DNA of 64,000 nt from Thermohalobaculum sp039815685. GTDB taxonomy: Bacteria; Pseudomonadota; Alphaproteobacteria; Rhodobacterales; Rhodobacteraceae. The notes under the pieces were generated by a model. The model worked only from the letters and a program-made list of their open reading frames with translations. It ran no database searches and was not told the origin of the DNA. Made by a program: the position numbers and the translations under genes. Shown here piece after piece: positions 42,891 through 51,174 of the stretch. Every line of letters starts with the position of its first letter. The stretch's first letter is position 1. Location of the stretch: assembly GCA_039815685.1 (NCBI GenBank), contig JBCBYV010000004.1:62001-126000 (forward strand), in the 5' to 3' direction.

Positions 42891-44532
42891 AGAGCGCCTC
42901 CTTGAAGGGCGCCATGCCGAGGCGGCGATAGGCCTGCAGGAACGTCTCCCGCGGACCCTCGCGCAGCTCGAGATAGCGGTCGACGATGCTCTCGATCGCG
43001 TCCGGCACCTCGTCGAAACCGAAACCCGGCCCCGTCCGCTCACCGATGGCGGGAATGTCCGCCGGCTCCCCGCCAAGCGTGATCTGGTAGCTCTCGACCC
43101 CAGCCTTATCGATGCCGAGGATGCCGATATGCGCCACGTGGTGGTGCCCGCAGGCGTTGATGCAGCCCGAGATCTTGATCGCGAGCGGGCCGATCTCCGC
43201 CTGCCGCCTGGTCGAGCCGAACCGGTTCGAGATCGCCTGCGCCACCGGGATCGAGCGTGCCGTCGCCAGCGCGCAATAGTCGAGGCCAGGGCAGGCGATG
43301 ATGTCGGTGATCAGCCCCCGGTTCGGCGCATCGAGCCCGATGGCCACAAGCGCGCGATAGACCGTGTAGAGCTCGGCGAGCGCTACATGGGGCAGGACCA
43401 CGTTCTGCTCATGCGTGATGCGGAGCTCGTCCGCCGAGTTCGCCTCGGCAAGGTCAGCAAGCACACGCATCTGCTCCGCCGTCGCATCGCCCGGCACGCC
43501 ACCGACGGGCTTCAGCGAGACGGTCGCGGCCCGGTATCCCGTCACACGATGCGGATGGGTGTTCTGCCCAACCCACTGCGCGAAGGCCGGGTCCGTCTTC
43601 AGCGCCCGTTCGAAGCCGGCATCGGTCTCCGCCCGCTCGGCAAGGGCAGGCATGGCGAAATAGGCGCCGATGCGGTCCCATTCCTCCCAGGGCGCCGCAA
43701 CGCTCGCCCGGTCCATCGCCTCGAACTCGGCCTCGACCTGCGCCTTGTAAGCCTCGATCCCGAGCTCGTGGACCAGGATCTTGATGCGCGCCTTGAACTT
43801 GTTGTCCCGCCGGCCGTGCAGGTTGTAGACGCGGAGCGCCGCGGTCAGATACGGCAGCAAGTCCTCGCGCGGCAGGAAGTCCCGCAGCTCCTTGGCGATG
43901 AAGGGCGAGCGGCCCTGCCCACCCCCGACCAGCACGCGGTAGCCGACCTCCTCGCCACGCTTCACGATCTGCAGCCCGATGTCGTGGACGGCCACGGCGG
44001 CGCGATCCACCTCGCAACCCGTCACCGCGATCTTGAACTTGCGCCCGAGGAACGTGAATTCCGGATGCAGCGAGGACCACTGCCTCAGCACCTCCGCCGT
44101 CACGCGCGGATCTTCGATCTCGTCCGGCGCCACGCCGGCGAGCGGGTCCGAGGTCACGTTGCGGATGCAGTTGCCCGAGGTCTGGATCGCGTGCATCTCG
44201 ACCGAGGCGAGCGCATCCAGGATATCCGGCACATCGTTCAGCTTCGGCCAGTTGTACTGAATGTTCTGGCGCGTCGTGAAATGGCCATAACCGCGGTCCC
44301 ACTTCTCCGCGATGTGGGCAAGCATGCGCATCTGCTTGCTCGCGAGCGTGCCGTAGGGGATCGCGACGCGCAGCATGTAGGCATGGAGCTGGAGATAGAG
44401 GCCGTTCATCAGCCGCAGTGGCTTGAACTCGTCCTCGGTCAACTCGCCCGAGACGCGACGCGCGACCTGTCCCCGGAACTCTGAGACCCGCTCCTCGACA
44501 AAACGGTGGTCGAACTCGTCGTAGCGGTACAT
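42877..44532 (-). CDS. cysI: Nitrite/sulfite reductase, siroheme type (CysI)
   Basis: A 551-residue siroheme/[4Fe-4S] protein. Early: TTRQNIQYNW and TSGNCIRNVTSD; cluster-binding: CPGLDYC and, near the C-terminus, GCINACGHHHVAHIG. It reduces sulfite to sulfide with electrons from ferredoxin or a partner. The operon with cysH makes sulfite the likely substrate rather than nitrite. GGGAGGCGCCG precedes ATG 44532. No separate flavoprotein subunit is seen. Confidence 0.94.
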   Translation of the reverse strand: MYRYDEFDHRFVEERVSEFRGQVARRVSGELTEDEFKPLRLMNGLYLQLHAYMLRVAIPYGTLASKQMRMLAHIAEKWDRGYGHFTTRQNIQYNWPKLNDVPDILDALASVEMHAIQTSGNCIRNVTSDPLAGVAPDEIEDPRVTAEVLRQWSSLHPEFTFLGRKFKIAVTGCEVDRAAVAVHDIGLQIVKRGEEVGYRVLVGGGQGRSPFIAKELRDFLPREDLLPYLTAALRVYNLHGRRDNKFKARIKILVHELGIEAYKAQVEAEFEAMDRASVAAPWEEWDRIGAYFAMPALAERAETDAGFERALKTDPAFAQWVGQNTHPHRVTGYRAATVSLKPVGGVPGDATAEQMRVLADLAEANSADELRITHEQNVVLPHVALAELYTVYRALVAIGLDAPNRGLITDIIACPGLDYCALATARSIPVAQAISNRFGSTRRQAEIGPLAIKISGCINACGHHHVAHIGILGIDKAGVESYQITLGGEPADIPAIGERTGPGFGFDEVPDAIESIVDRYLELREGPRETFLQAYRRLGMAPFKEALYEAA

Positions 44533-44677
44533 CGGCGCCTCCCGGCACGGTTTGCTGGCATGCACCTGGCAGGGTGCGCTGGCCGCCTGAGGGTAACGCA
44601 CCGGCCGGTGCCGACCGATCCCAGGGTCCCGAAAAAGGCGCCCCTGCTTCGTCCGGCTTCAACCGGAGCCGCGGAAG

Positions 44678-44986
44678 TCACGCCGCGCGGGCGACCTGCG
44701 CCTCTGGGCCGACCGCGATGGTCGTGCTGCCAGACGCCTTGATCTGCTCCCGACGCTTCAGCGGCCAGGGACCGGCGGGCTCGAGGCCGACCTCGACATC
44801 GTAGGGGCCGACGATGATCGCAGCATCGCCCTCGGCACGGGCGGCGAGCACGTCGCGCGCCTCACGCGTCTCGGCCACGGCGGCACCGCGGATGTCTCGC
44901 GTCCAGCCCTCGGCGCCGAGATAGACGCTGTCACCCTCGATCAGATCGTTCGCGGCGAACACCACCGGCTTGAACTGCTTGGCCAT
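44678..44986 (-). CDS. DUF2849 protein of the cys operon
   Basis: A 102-residue protein of the DUF2849 family, which sits upstream of the sulfite reductase in alphaproteobacteria. Segments: FAANDLIEGDSVYL, GAAVAETREARDVL and VEVGLEPAGPWPLKRREQIK. Function unknown, perhaps regulation or electron delivery. ATG 44986 is near AGAGAGAC. A 145-base gap separates it from cysI. Confidence 0.88.
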   Translation of the reverse strand: MAKQFKPVVFAANDLIEGDSVYLGAEGWTRDIRGAAVAETREARDVLAARAEGDAAIIVGPYDVEVGLEPAGPWPLKRREQIKASGSTTIAVGPEAQVARAA

Positions 44987-45187
44987 CGTCTCTCTCCTCG
45001 AACCCGCTGCAGGGCGGCGCTGTGTTACGAGGGAAATAGCGCAGCCAGAACGGAGATTCAACAATACACATTTTTCAGTACATCAATTTATAAATAACAT
45101 TTGTAGTCTGTATAATTTGACTACTTTCCCTGCCAGATCGCTTCAGTCGTTGTGGAGCCCTTCACCACACTGCGATAAGCGCATTCT
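44987..45187. promoter_or_regulatory. AT-rich divergent promoter region, cys operon and folP
   Basis: A 201-base gap between divergent genes. Bases 45058-45125 are very AT-rich against a GC-rich genome. TATAAT at 45111-45116 is a candidate -10 box towards folP; a -35 element is weak (TTATAA at 45088). The other strand should carry the cys-operon promoter. No CysB-type site is evident. Confidence 0.45.
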
Positions 45188-46243
45188 ATGGAGAGTGTTT
45201 TTCCTGAGGCGTATGTGCGTGCCCTCCCCTGCGCGCCCGAGCTGCCGGGCGCCTGGCGTCTGGCGGGGACGGCGTTGGGGGTGCGTGAGGTTGCGATCAT
45301 CAAACGCGGCGAGGCGCCGGAGGTTATCCCGCTGGAGGCCGCCGCCGCGCTGCCGGGTCTCGAGACACAGATCGCACGACTTTGTGGGGAGCGGCCCGCC
45401 CTCCCCGGCCTCGAGGTCATGGCGAAGCGGCGGCCCGCGATCATGGGCATCGTCAACGTCACGCCGGACAGCTTCTCCGACGGCGGGCTCTATGCGGAGA
45501 CGGAAACGGCCGTTGAGCACGGCCTGTCGCTTGCCGCCGCGGGTGCCGACATCCTCGACATCGGGGGCGAATCGACCCGTCCGGGGGCGGCACCGGTCAG
45601 TCCTGCAGAGGAACAGGCGCGCGTCCTGCCCGTAATCGAGGGCCTGCGGGCTGCCGGATGCCCCTCGCCCATCAGCATCGACACACGCCACGCAGCGACC
45701 GCAAAAGCCGCATTGGCGGCTGGAGCCACGCTCATCAACGACGTCTCAGCCATGCTGCACGATCCCGCCATGCCGGATGCGGCGGCGGCGGCGCCGGCAC
45801 TCTGCCTCATGCATGCCCAGGGCGATCCGCAGACCATGCAGGCGAACCCGCATTACGAGGACGTGCTCCTCGACATCTATGACTTTCTCGAGGGCCGCCT
45901 GAGGGCCGCGGAGGTGCTCGGCTTCCCACGCGAGCGGGTGCTCGTCGATCCCGGAATCGGCTTCGGCAAGACGGTGGCGCACAACCTCACCATCCTGCGC
46001 GGCCTCTCGCTCTTTCACAGCCTCGGCGCGCCGCTCCTCCTTGGCCTCTCGCGCAAGCGCTTCGTCGGCACGATCGGCGGGGCTGAGGTGGCGGCAGCAC
46101 GCATGCCGGGCTCGATCGGCGCTGGTATCTTCGCGCTCGGCCAGGGGGTGCACGTGCTGCGCGTCCACGATGTCGAGGAGACGGCACAGGCCGTCCGCCT
46201 CTGGCACGCGCTGGCTGATCCGGCGATGGCCGGCTTCGGTTAG
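45188..46243 (+). CDS. folP: Dihydropteroate synthase
   Basis: A 351-residue enzyme. The core starts after an N-terminal extension of about 84 residues (common in alphaproteobacteria) with IMGIVNVTPDSFSDGG, then DIGGESTRPGA, SIDTRHAATA, and DPGIGFGKT and GLSRKRFVG. It joins para-aminobenzoate to the pterin for folate. The extension's function is unknown. The start ATG 45188 is the first in frame. Confidence 0.95.
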   Translation: MESVFPEAYVRALPCAPELPGAWRLAGTALGVREVAIIKRGEAPEVIPLEAAAALPGLETQIARLCGERPALPGLEVMAKRRPAIMGIVNVTPDSFSDGGLYAETETAVEHGLSLAAAGADILDIGGESTRPGAAPVSPAEEQARVLPVIEGLRAAGCPSPISIDTRHAATAKAALAAGATLINDVSAMLHDPAMPDAAAAAPALCLMHAQGDPQTMQANPHYEDVLLDIYDFLEGRLRAAEVLGFPRERVLVDPGIGFGKTVAHNLTILRGLSLFHSLGAPLLLGLSRKRFVGTIGGAEVAAARMPGSIGAGIFALGQGVHVLRVHDVEETAQAVRLWHALADPAMAGFG

Positions 46244-46250
46244 GGTCGCG

Positions 46251-46281
46251 CAGGAGGTCCCGGGGCAAGCCCGGGACGGAT
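46251..46281. repeat. Dispersed palindromic element, single unit
   Basis: CAGGAGGTCCCGGGG followed by CAAGCCCGGGACGG. GTCCCGGG (46257-46264) pairs with CCCGGGAC (46270-46277). This matches the arm of the double element at 27088-27179. It begins 7 bases after the folP stop and may also act as its terminator. Confidence 0.6.
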
Positions 46282-46369
46282 CGCACTGGTTGCCGCCGCT
46301 CGAAGGGCGTCGATTGACAGTTTCAGGACCTGCTGCGTTGGCTGTCGGTGCAGCAGTCGAGGATTGTCC

Positions 46370-46990
46370 ATGCCCGAACTCTCCGCCTGGCTCGCCTTCG
46401 CGGCGGCCTCAGCCCTCGTCATCGTCGTGCCGGGGCCCAGCGTCACCGTGATCGTCGCCAACAGCCTGCGCCACGGGACGCGGGCGGGCATGCTCAATAT
46501 CGCCGGCACCCAGTTCGGCCTCGCGACCATGCTGATCGTGCTCGCGCTGGGGCTCGAAGCGCTGATGGCGGGCGCCTCCGCGCTCTTCGAGGTCGTGCGG
46601 CTCGTGGGTGCGGCCTATCTCGTCTGGCTCGGCATCGGGCTCCTTCGATCCGACGGCCGGCTTGGCTCGGCCGAACAGGCGCCGGCGCGTTCCTCCCGCG
46701 CGCTCTTCTGGCAGGGCTTCCTCGTGATCTGGGCAAACCCGAAAGCGCTCTTCTTCTTCGGCGCCCTGATCCCGCAATTCGTCGTGCCCGGGCCCGACGC
46801 CGCACTGCAGGCGATGGTGCTCGGCGCCACCTTCATGGCGCTCGCGACGGTGCTAGACGGCGGCTATGCGCTGGCGGCGGGCCAAGCGGGCGCCCTCCTC
46901 ACGCGCACCCGCGTGCGTCTTGTCGAGCGGGTCTCCGGCCTCTGCCTTATCGGCGGCGGGCTCTGGCTCGCGCTTTCGCGCCGCGCCTGA
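46370..46990 (+). CDS. LysE-family exporter, second
   Basis: A 206-residue six-helix transporter with VIVVPGPSVTVIVANSLRHG at the N-terminus and the middle segment LVIWANPKALFFFGALIPQF. The family exports amino acids or derivatives, substrate unknown. ATG 46370 is set by CGAGGA at 46358-46363; the TTG at 46364 is the alternative. Distinct from the exporter at 36098, with low identity. Confidence 0.9.
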   Translation: MPELSAWLAFAAASALVIVVPGPSVTVIVANSLRHGTRAGMLNIAGTQFGLATMLIVLALGLEALMAGASALFEVVRLVGAAYLVWLGIGLLRSDGRLGSAEQAPARSSRALFWQGFLVIWANPKALFFFGALIPQFVVPGPDAALQAMVLGATFMALATVLDGGYALAAGQAGALLTRTRVRLVERVSGLCLIGGGLWLALSRRA

Positions 46991-47034
46991 CCGAAAGCTT
47001 GACCTTAGGGGCGACCCCGGCCGATAGGGCGGCG

Positions 47035-48381
47035 ATGACACGCACGCTCTTCGGCACCGACGGCATCCGTGGCCGCGCCAACAGTCACCCCATGACCTCC
47101 GAGGTCGCGCTGGCTCTCGGCCGCGCTGCCGGCAGGCATTTCAGGAACGGCGCCCACCGCCACACGGTGGTGATCGGGAAGGACACGCGGCGCTCGGGCT
47201 ACATGCTCGAATTCGCGCTGGCCTCGGGCTTCGTGAGCGTCGGCATGGATGTGCAGCTCTGCGGGCCGATGCCGACGCCTGCCATCGGGATGCTGACGCG
47301 CTCGCTCCGCGCCGATCTCGGCGTGATGATCTCCGCCTCGCACAACCCCTTCGAAGATAACGGCATCAAGCTCTTCGGCCCGGACGGCTTCAAGCTCTCG
47401 GATGAGGCGGAGGCGGAGATCGAACAGCTGATGCTGGCGGACCCGGTACTCGCAGAGCCCGGCGAGATCGGGCATATCCGCAATCTGAGGGATGGGCGCG
47501 CGCGATACATCGAGTTCGCGAAGGCGAGCTTTCCCCGCAACCTACGGCTCAACGGGCTGCGCGTGGTGGTCGACTGTGCCAATGGCGCCGCCTACGCCAC
47601 CGCACCGGATGTGCTTTGGGAGCTGGGGGCCGAGGTCATCCCGCTCGGCATCGCGCCGGACGGCGAGAACATCAACGTCGCCTGTGGCTCTATCGACCCG
47701 ACCGCTGCGCAGCAGGCGGTGGTGGAGCATCGCGCCCATCTTGGTATCGCACTCGACGGGGATGCCGACCGCGTGCACCTCATCGACGAGCGCGGCGATG
47801 TGGTCGATGGAGACCGCATCATGGCGCTGATCGCGACCCGCTGGGCAGCTGAAGGTCGGCTGCGGGGCGGGAAGCTTGTGGCGACCGTGATGTCAAATCT
47901 CGGCCTCGAGCGCTATCTCGCGGGGTGCGGCATCGGGCTTGAGCGGGCCAAGGTCGGCGACCGATATGTCGTCGAGGCGATGCGGGCGGGCGGCTACAAC
48001 CTCGGCGGCGAGCAGTCCGGCCATATCGTCATGTCGGATCATGTGACGACCGGAGACGGGCTGATGGCCTCGCTCCAGGTGCTGGAGGCGCTGCTGGCCT
48101 TCGACCGGCCACTCTCGATCGCCTCGGCACTCTTCGACCCGCTGCCCCAGATCCTTAAGAACGTTCGGTACAGCGGGGTGGCGACACCCCTCGACGACCC
48201 GGCAGTGCGCCGAGCGATCGCGGCGGGCGAGGCGCGGCTCCGCGACAGAGGCCGGCTCCTGATCCGCAAGTCGGGAACCGAGCCGCTCATTCGCGTGATG
48301 GGGGAAGCGGAGGACGAGAAGCTTCTTGCAGCCGTGGTCGACGATATCTGCGCAGCGCTTACTGCGGCCGCTGAGGCCTGA
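47035..48381 (+). CDS. glmM: Phosphoglucosamine mutase
   Basis: A 448-residue mutase. The start MTRTLFGTDGIRGRAN is typical. The phosphoserine is Ser102 in ISASHNPFEDNG, the metal loop is DGDADR, and GEQSGHI and RKSGTEPLIR follow. It converts glucosamine-6-phosphate to glucosamine-1-phosphate for peptidoglycan and LPS. Full length. Confidence 0.97.
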   Translation: MTRTLFGTDGIRGRANSHPMTSEVALALGRAAGRHFRNGAHRHTVVIGKDTRRSGYMLEFALASGFVSVGMDVQLCGPMPTPAIGMLTRSLRADLGVMISASHNPFEDNGIKLFGPDGFKLSDEAEAEIEQLMLADPVLAEPGEIGHIRNLRDGRARYIEFAKASFPRNLRLNGLRVVVDCANGAAYATAPDVLWELGAEVIPLGIAPDGENINVACGSIDPTAAQQAVVEHRAHLGIALDGDADRVHLIDERGDVVDGDRIMALIATRWAAEGRLRGGKLVATVMSNLGLERYLAGCGIGLERAKVGDRYVVEAMRAGGYNLGGEQSGHIVMSDHVTTGDGLMASLQVLEALLAFDRPLSIASALFDPLPQILKNVRYSGVATPLDDPAVRRAIAAGEARLRDRGRLLIRKSGTEPLIRVMGEAEDEKLLAAVVDDICAALTAAAEA

Positions 48382-48412
48382 CAGAGAAGCGGACGGCTGC
48401 GGCCGGTGCCAT

Positions 48413-48457
48413 CAAATCTCTTCCAAGAGATTTGCAAGAAGGTTGGAACTTTCTTGC
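48413..48457. repeat. Two adjacent perfect or near-perfect palindromes
   Basis: CAAATCTCTT/AAGAGATTTG (48413-48434) is a perfect 22-base palindrome; GCAAGAA (48434-48440) pairs with TTCTTGC (48451-48457), extending to 11 base pairs with one G-U. They lie between glmM and the convergent dehydrogenase. The T run at 48482-48487 lies 25 bases further on. Likely transcription end region. Confidence 0.6.
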
Positions 48458-48485
48458 TCCGCGCAGCGGCCGGCTCGGGGCTTTT

Positions 48486-49526
48486 TTATCCACCGTTCCG
48501 GGTCCGCTGGATGCGCATTCGGGCCAGGCTGTCGGCGGCCGCGCCAGGGGCGAGATGCTCCGTCTCGGCCCGCTCCAGCACGGCGGCGAGAGTTGCCGGT
48601 ATGCCGCCGATCCGACCCGCGATCCGCGCCTCGTCGTCGCCGGTCACACCACGGGCGACGGAGATCAGGCCACCCGCGTTCACTAGGTAGTCCGGGCAAT
48701 AGAGGATGCCGGCCTCTGCCAGCCGCCGGTCGTCCCCGGGCTGGGCGAGTTGATTGTTGGCCGCACCGCAGACGATCGAGGCATCGATCTCGGGGATCGT
48801 ACGGGCGTTGAGCACGGCGCCGAGCGCACAGGGGGCGAAGACATCGGCCTTCACGGCATGCGCTTCGTCGACGCCGACCGACCGGCCGCCCGTTGCCTTC
48901 GATACCGCCTCTACTGCCTCGGAGCGAATGTCGGCAATGGTCAGCGTCGCGCCGGCCTCCGCCAGCAGCCCGGCCACCCTCGCGCCCACATGGCCGAGCC
49001 CGAGGACCGTGACTGCCAGCCCTTCGAGGCCACGGCCAAGACGGCGTCGTGCGGCGGCTTCAATGGCGAGGCAGACGCCGCGGGCCGTGTGCGGGGAGGG
49101 GTCGCCGGCGGTTGCGGAGGTGCCGGCGACATGCGCGGTCTCGGTGGCGACGGCGTCCATGTCCTCGACGCTCACGCCCACATCTTCGGCCACGATGTAG
49201 CGCCCGCCCAGGCGCTCCACCGCCCGGCCCATCGCACGCATCATCGCGTCGGTCTTCTCGCGGCGACTGTCGGCCAGCACCACCGACTTCCCGCCGCCAA
49301 GCGGCAGGCCGGCGAGCGCGGCCTTGTAGCTCATGCCCCGGGAGAGCCGCAGCACATCGGTGAGCGCCTCCGCCTCGTCGGCATAGTTCCATACCCGGCA
49401 GCCACCGAGGGCGGGGCCGAGCGTCGTGTCATGCACCGCGATGATCGTGCGAAGGCCGTCATCCCCGTTCTGCGCGAAGAGCACGGTCTCATGGCCATCG
49501 AACTCGGGATGGGTGAAGAGCGCCAT
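48486..49526 (-). CDS. Leu/Glu/Phe/Val-type amino-acid dehydrogenase
   Basis: A 346-residue NAD-dependent oxidoreductase: GPALGGCRVW, GLPLGGGKSVV with the catalytic Lys, an EDVGVSVEDM segment, and a Rossmann fold VTVLGLGHVGARVAGLLAEAG. The pattern fits leucine or phenylalanine dehydrogenases, which deaminate to keto acids. ATG 49526 gives the usual start. Substrate cannot be read. Confidence 0.9.
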   Translation of the reverse strand: MALFTHPEFDGHETVLFAQNGDDGLRTIIAVHDTTLGPALGGCRVWNYADEAEALTDVLRLSRGMSYKAALAGLPLGGGKSVVLADSRREKTDAMMRAMGRAVERLGGRYIVAEDVGVSVEDMDAVATETAHVAGTSATAGDPSPHTARGVCLAIEAAARRRLGRGLEGLAVTVLGLGHVGARVAGLLAEAGATLTIADIRSEAVEAVSKATGGRSVGVDEAHAVKADVFAPCALGAVLNARTIPEIDASIVCGAANNQLAQPGDDRRLAEAGILYCPDYLVNAGGLISVARGVTGDDEARIAGRIGGIPATLAAVLERAETEHLAPGAAADSLARMRIQRTRNGG

Positions 49527-49829
49527 GGCCGCTCCCTCGCTGGGTACAGGCGCGCCTCTGCGTGCCCGAGAGTACTGATGCCGCACCGTGCCGGTGCGCC
49601 ATCGGATCCTCGCGGCGGGAAGCTTAGGCGGCGGCGGGTAGCGCTCGCCAGTCCCCATCGTGAAACCTTGAACACGGGTCACGGGTCATGCCGCCGTCGC
49701 CGAGCGACCCCGCGACGCTTTGGCGTTGACCCCCACTGGGCGGATGCCTATCCCACGCGTGGGCGCGTCGCCGAGTGAGGGCGGGTGGCGACGGGCTCAG
49801 GGATCCCGCCCTCGAGCATGGAGCGTCGC
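49527..49829 (+). promoter_or_regulatory. Divergent region with structured serC leader
   Basis: A 303-base gap between divergent genes. It contains a 12-base perfect palindrome CCCACGCGTGGG (49752-49763) and a perfect 9-base stem GAGGGCGGG (49777-49785) / CCCGCCCTC (49805-49813) with a 19-base loop, placed 6 bases before the ribosome site (GGAG at 49820-49823) of serC. A conserved RNA motif (serC leader) has been described upstream of serC-serA in alphaproteobacteria; the position and shape agree, but no covariance check was possible. Confidence 0.5.
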
Positions 49830-51029
49830 ATGACGTCGCCAGCCATTGCGGGTGCGCCCGCAGCGGGGGTTGTCCCCGCGAGACCGCATCGGAAGCCCGA
49901 TAACCCCAACTTCTCCTCCGGCCCCTGCGCCAAGCGTCCCGGATGGGACGCCGATGCCGTCGCTGCGCGCGCCTGGCTTGGCCGTTCGCACCGGGCCGCA
50001 GGGCCCAAGGCGCAGCTTGCGGATGCGGTGCAGCGCACTGCTCGGCTACTGGGTGTGCCGGACGGGTATCGCGTCGGCATCGTGCCCGCCTCGGATACCG
50101 GAGCCTATGAGATGGCGATGTGGTCGATGCTGGGGGCACGGCCGGTGGACATGCTGGCCTGGGAGAGTTTCGGGGCTGGCTGGGTGACGGACGCGGTGAA
50201 GCAGCTCAAGCTCGAGGACTGCCGCGTGCTGGAAGCGCCGTACGGCGCCTTGCCGGAGCTTGGCGCCGTGCGCGAGAACGCCGATATCTGCTTCACCTGG
50301 AACGGCACGACATCTGGCGCGCGGGTGCCGGATGCGGACTGGATCCCGGCCGACCGCATGGGGCTGACGCTCTGCGATGCGACCTCGGCCGCCTTCGCGC
50401 AGGCGCTCGACTGGCCGAAGCTCGATGTCGTGACCTTCTCCTGGCAGAAGGTGCTGGGGGGCGAGGGTGCGCACGGGATCCTCATCCTGAGCCCGCGCGC
50501 CGTGGAACGGCTCGAGAGCTATGTACCGCCGCGGCCGCTGCCCAAAATCTTCCGGCTGACGAAGGGCGCCAAGCTGATCGGGGGCGTCTTCAAGGGCGAG
50601 ACGATCAATACGCCCTCGATGCTGGCGGTTGCCGACTACATCGACGCGCTCGATTGGGCCGAGGGGATCGGGTTGCGCGGGCTCATCGCGCGCGCGGATG
50701 CGAATGCCGGGGCGCTGCAGACCTGGATGGATGCGACGCCGTGGGTTGACAATCTCGTGGCGGAGCCTGCGCATCGGTCCAACACCTCGGTCTGCCTGAA
50801 AGTCGTGGATCCGGCGGTGCTCGCCCTCGATGAAGCCGGCCAAAAGGCCTTCGTTAAATCGATGGTCAAGGCGCTGGAGGACGAGGCCGTCGCCTACGAC
50901 ATCAACGGGTATCGCGACGCGCCGCCGGGGCTGCGCATCTGGTGCGGGGCGACGGTGGAGACTGCGGATGTCGCGCGGCTGACGCCCTGGCTCGACTGGG
51001 CCTTCGCGACCGCGCGCGCAGCACTCTGA
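49830..51029 (+). CDS. serC: Phosphoserine aminotransferase
   Basis: A 399-residue PLP enzyme of the alphaproteobacterial SerC type: NPNFSSGPCAKRPGW, FTWNGTTSGARVPD, and the PLP Lys in TFSWQKVLGGEG. It makes phosphoserine from 3-phosphohydroxypyruvate. ATG 49830 follows GGAG by 6 bases; ATG 49818 is the alternative. Directly upstream of serA. Confidence 0.95.
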   Translation: MTSPAIAGAPAAGVVPARPHRKPDNPNFSSGPCAKRPGWDADAVAARAWLGRSHRAAGPKAQLADAVQRTARLLGVPDGYRVGIVPASDTGAYEMAMWSMLGARPVDMLAWESFGAGWVTDAVKQLKLEDCRVLEAPYGALPELGAVRENADICFTWNGTTSGARVPDADWIPADRMGLTLCDATSAAFAQALDWPKLDVVTFSWQKVLGGEGAHGILILSPRAVERLESYVPPRPLPKIFRLTKGAKLIGGVFKGETINTPSMLAVADYIDALDWAEGIGLRGLIARADANAGALQTWMDATPWVDNLVAEPAHRSNTSVCLKVVDPAVLALDEAGQKAFVKSMVKALEDEAVAYDINGYRDAPPGLRIWCGATVETADVARLTPWLDWAFATARAAL

Positions 51030-51088
51030 TCCAAGCTTGGAGAGGGGTGGCCGGTGTAAGGGCCGCCCGCCCCCTCCCTCCACCCACC

Positions 51089-51111
51089 CGCCCGCGGTTC
51101 GGGGGCGGGCG
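51089..51111 (+). other. Hairpin between serC and serA
   Basis: CGCCCGC (51089-51095) and GCGGGCG (51105-51111) form a stem with a 9-base loop in the 145-base spacer between the two genes. It lacks a T run, so it may be an mRNA processing or attenuation structure that tunes serA relative to serC. Confidence 0.4.
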
Positions 51112-51174
51112 GATCCGATCTTCGAGTTCAGCACGACCGCCGCAGCCAGAGATGCGCGGCATGAGGAGCATAAG

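Noticed and set aside
42625..44484. 619-residue frame antisense to cysI
   Set aside because: Mirror frame; cysI motifs on the other strand are decisive.
44533..44677. Missing small gene between DUF2849 gene and cysI
   Set aside because: The 145-base gap has no open frame with a ribosome site; only a weak CCGG hairpin.
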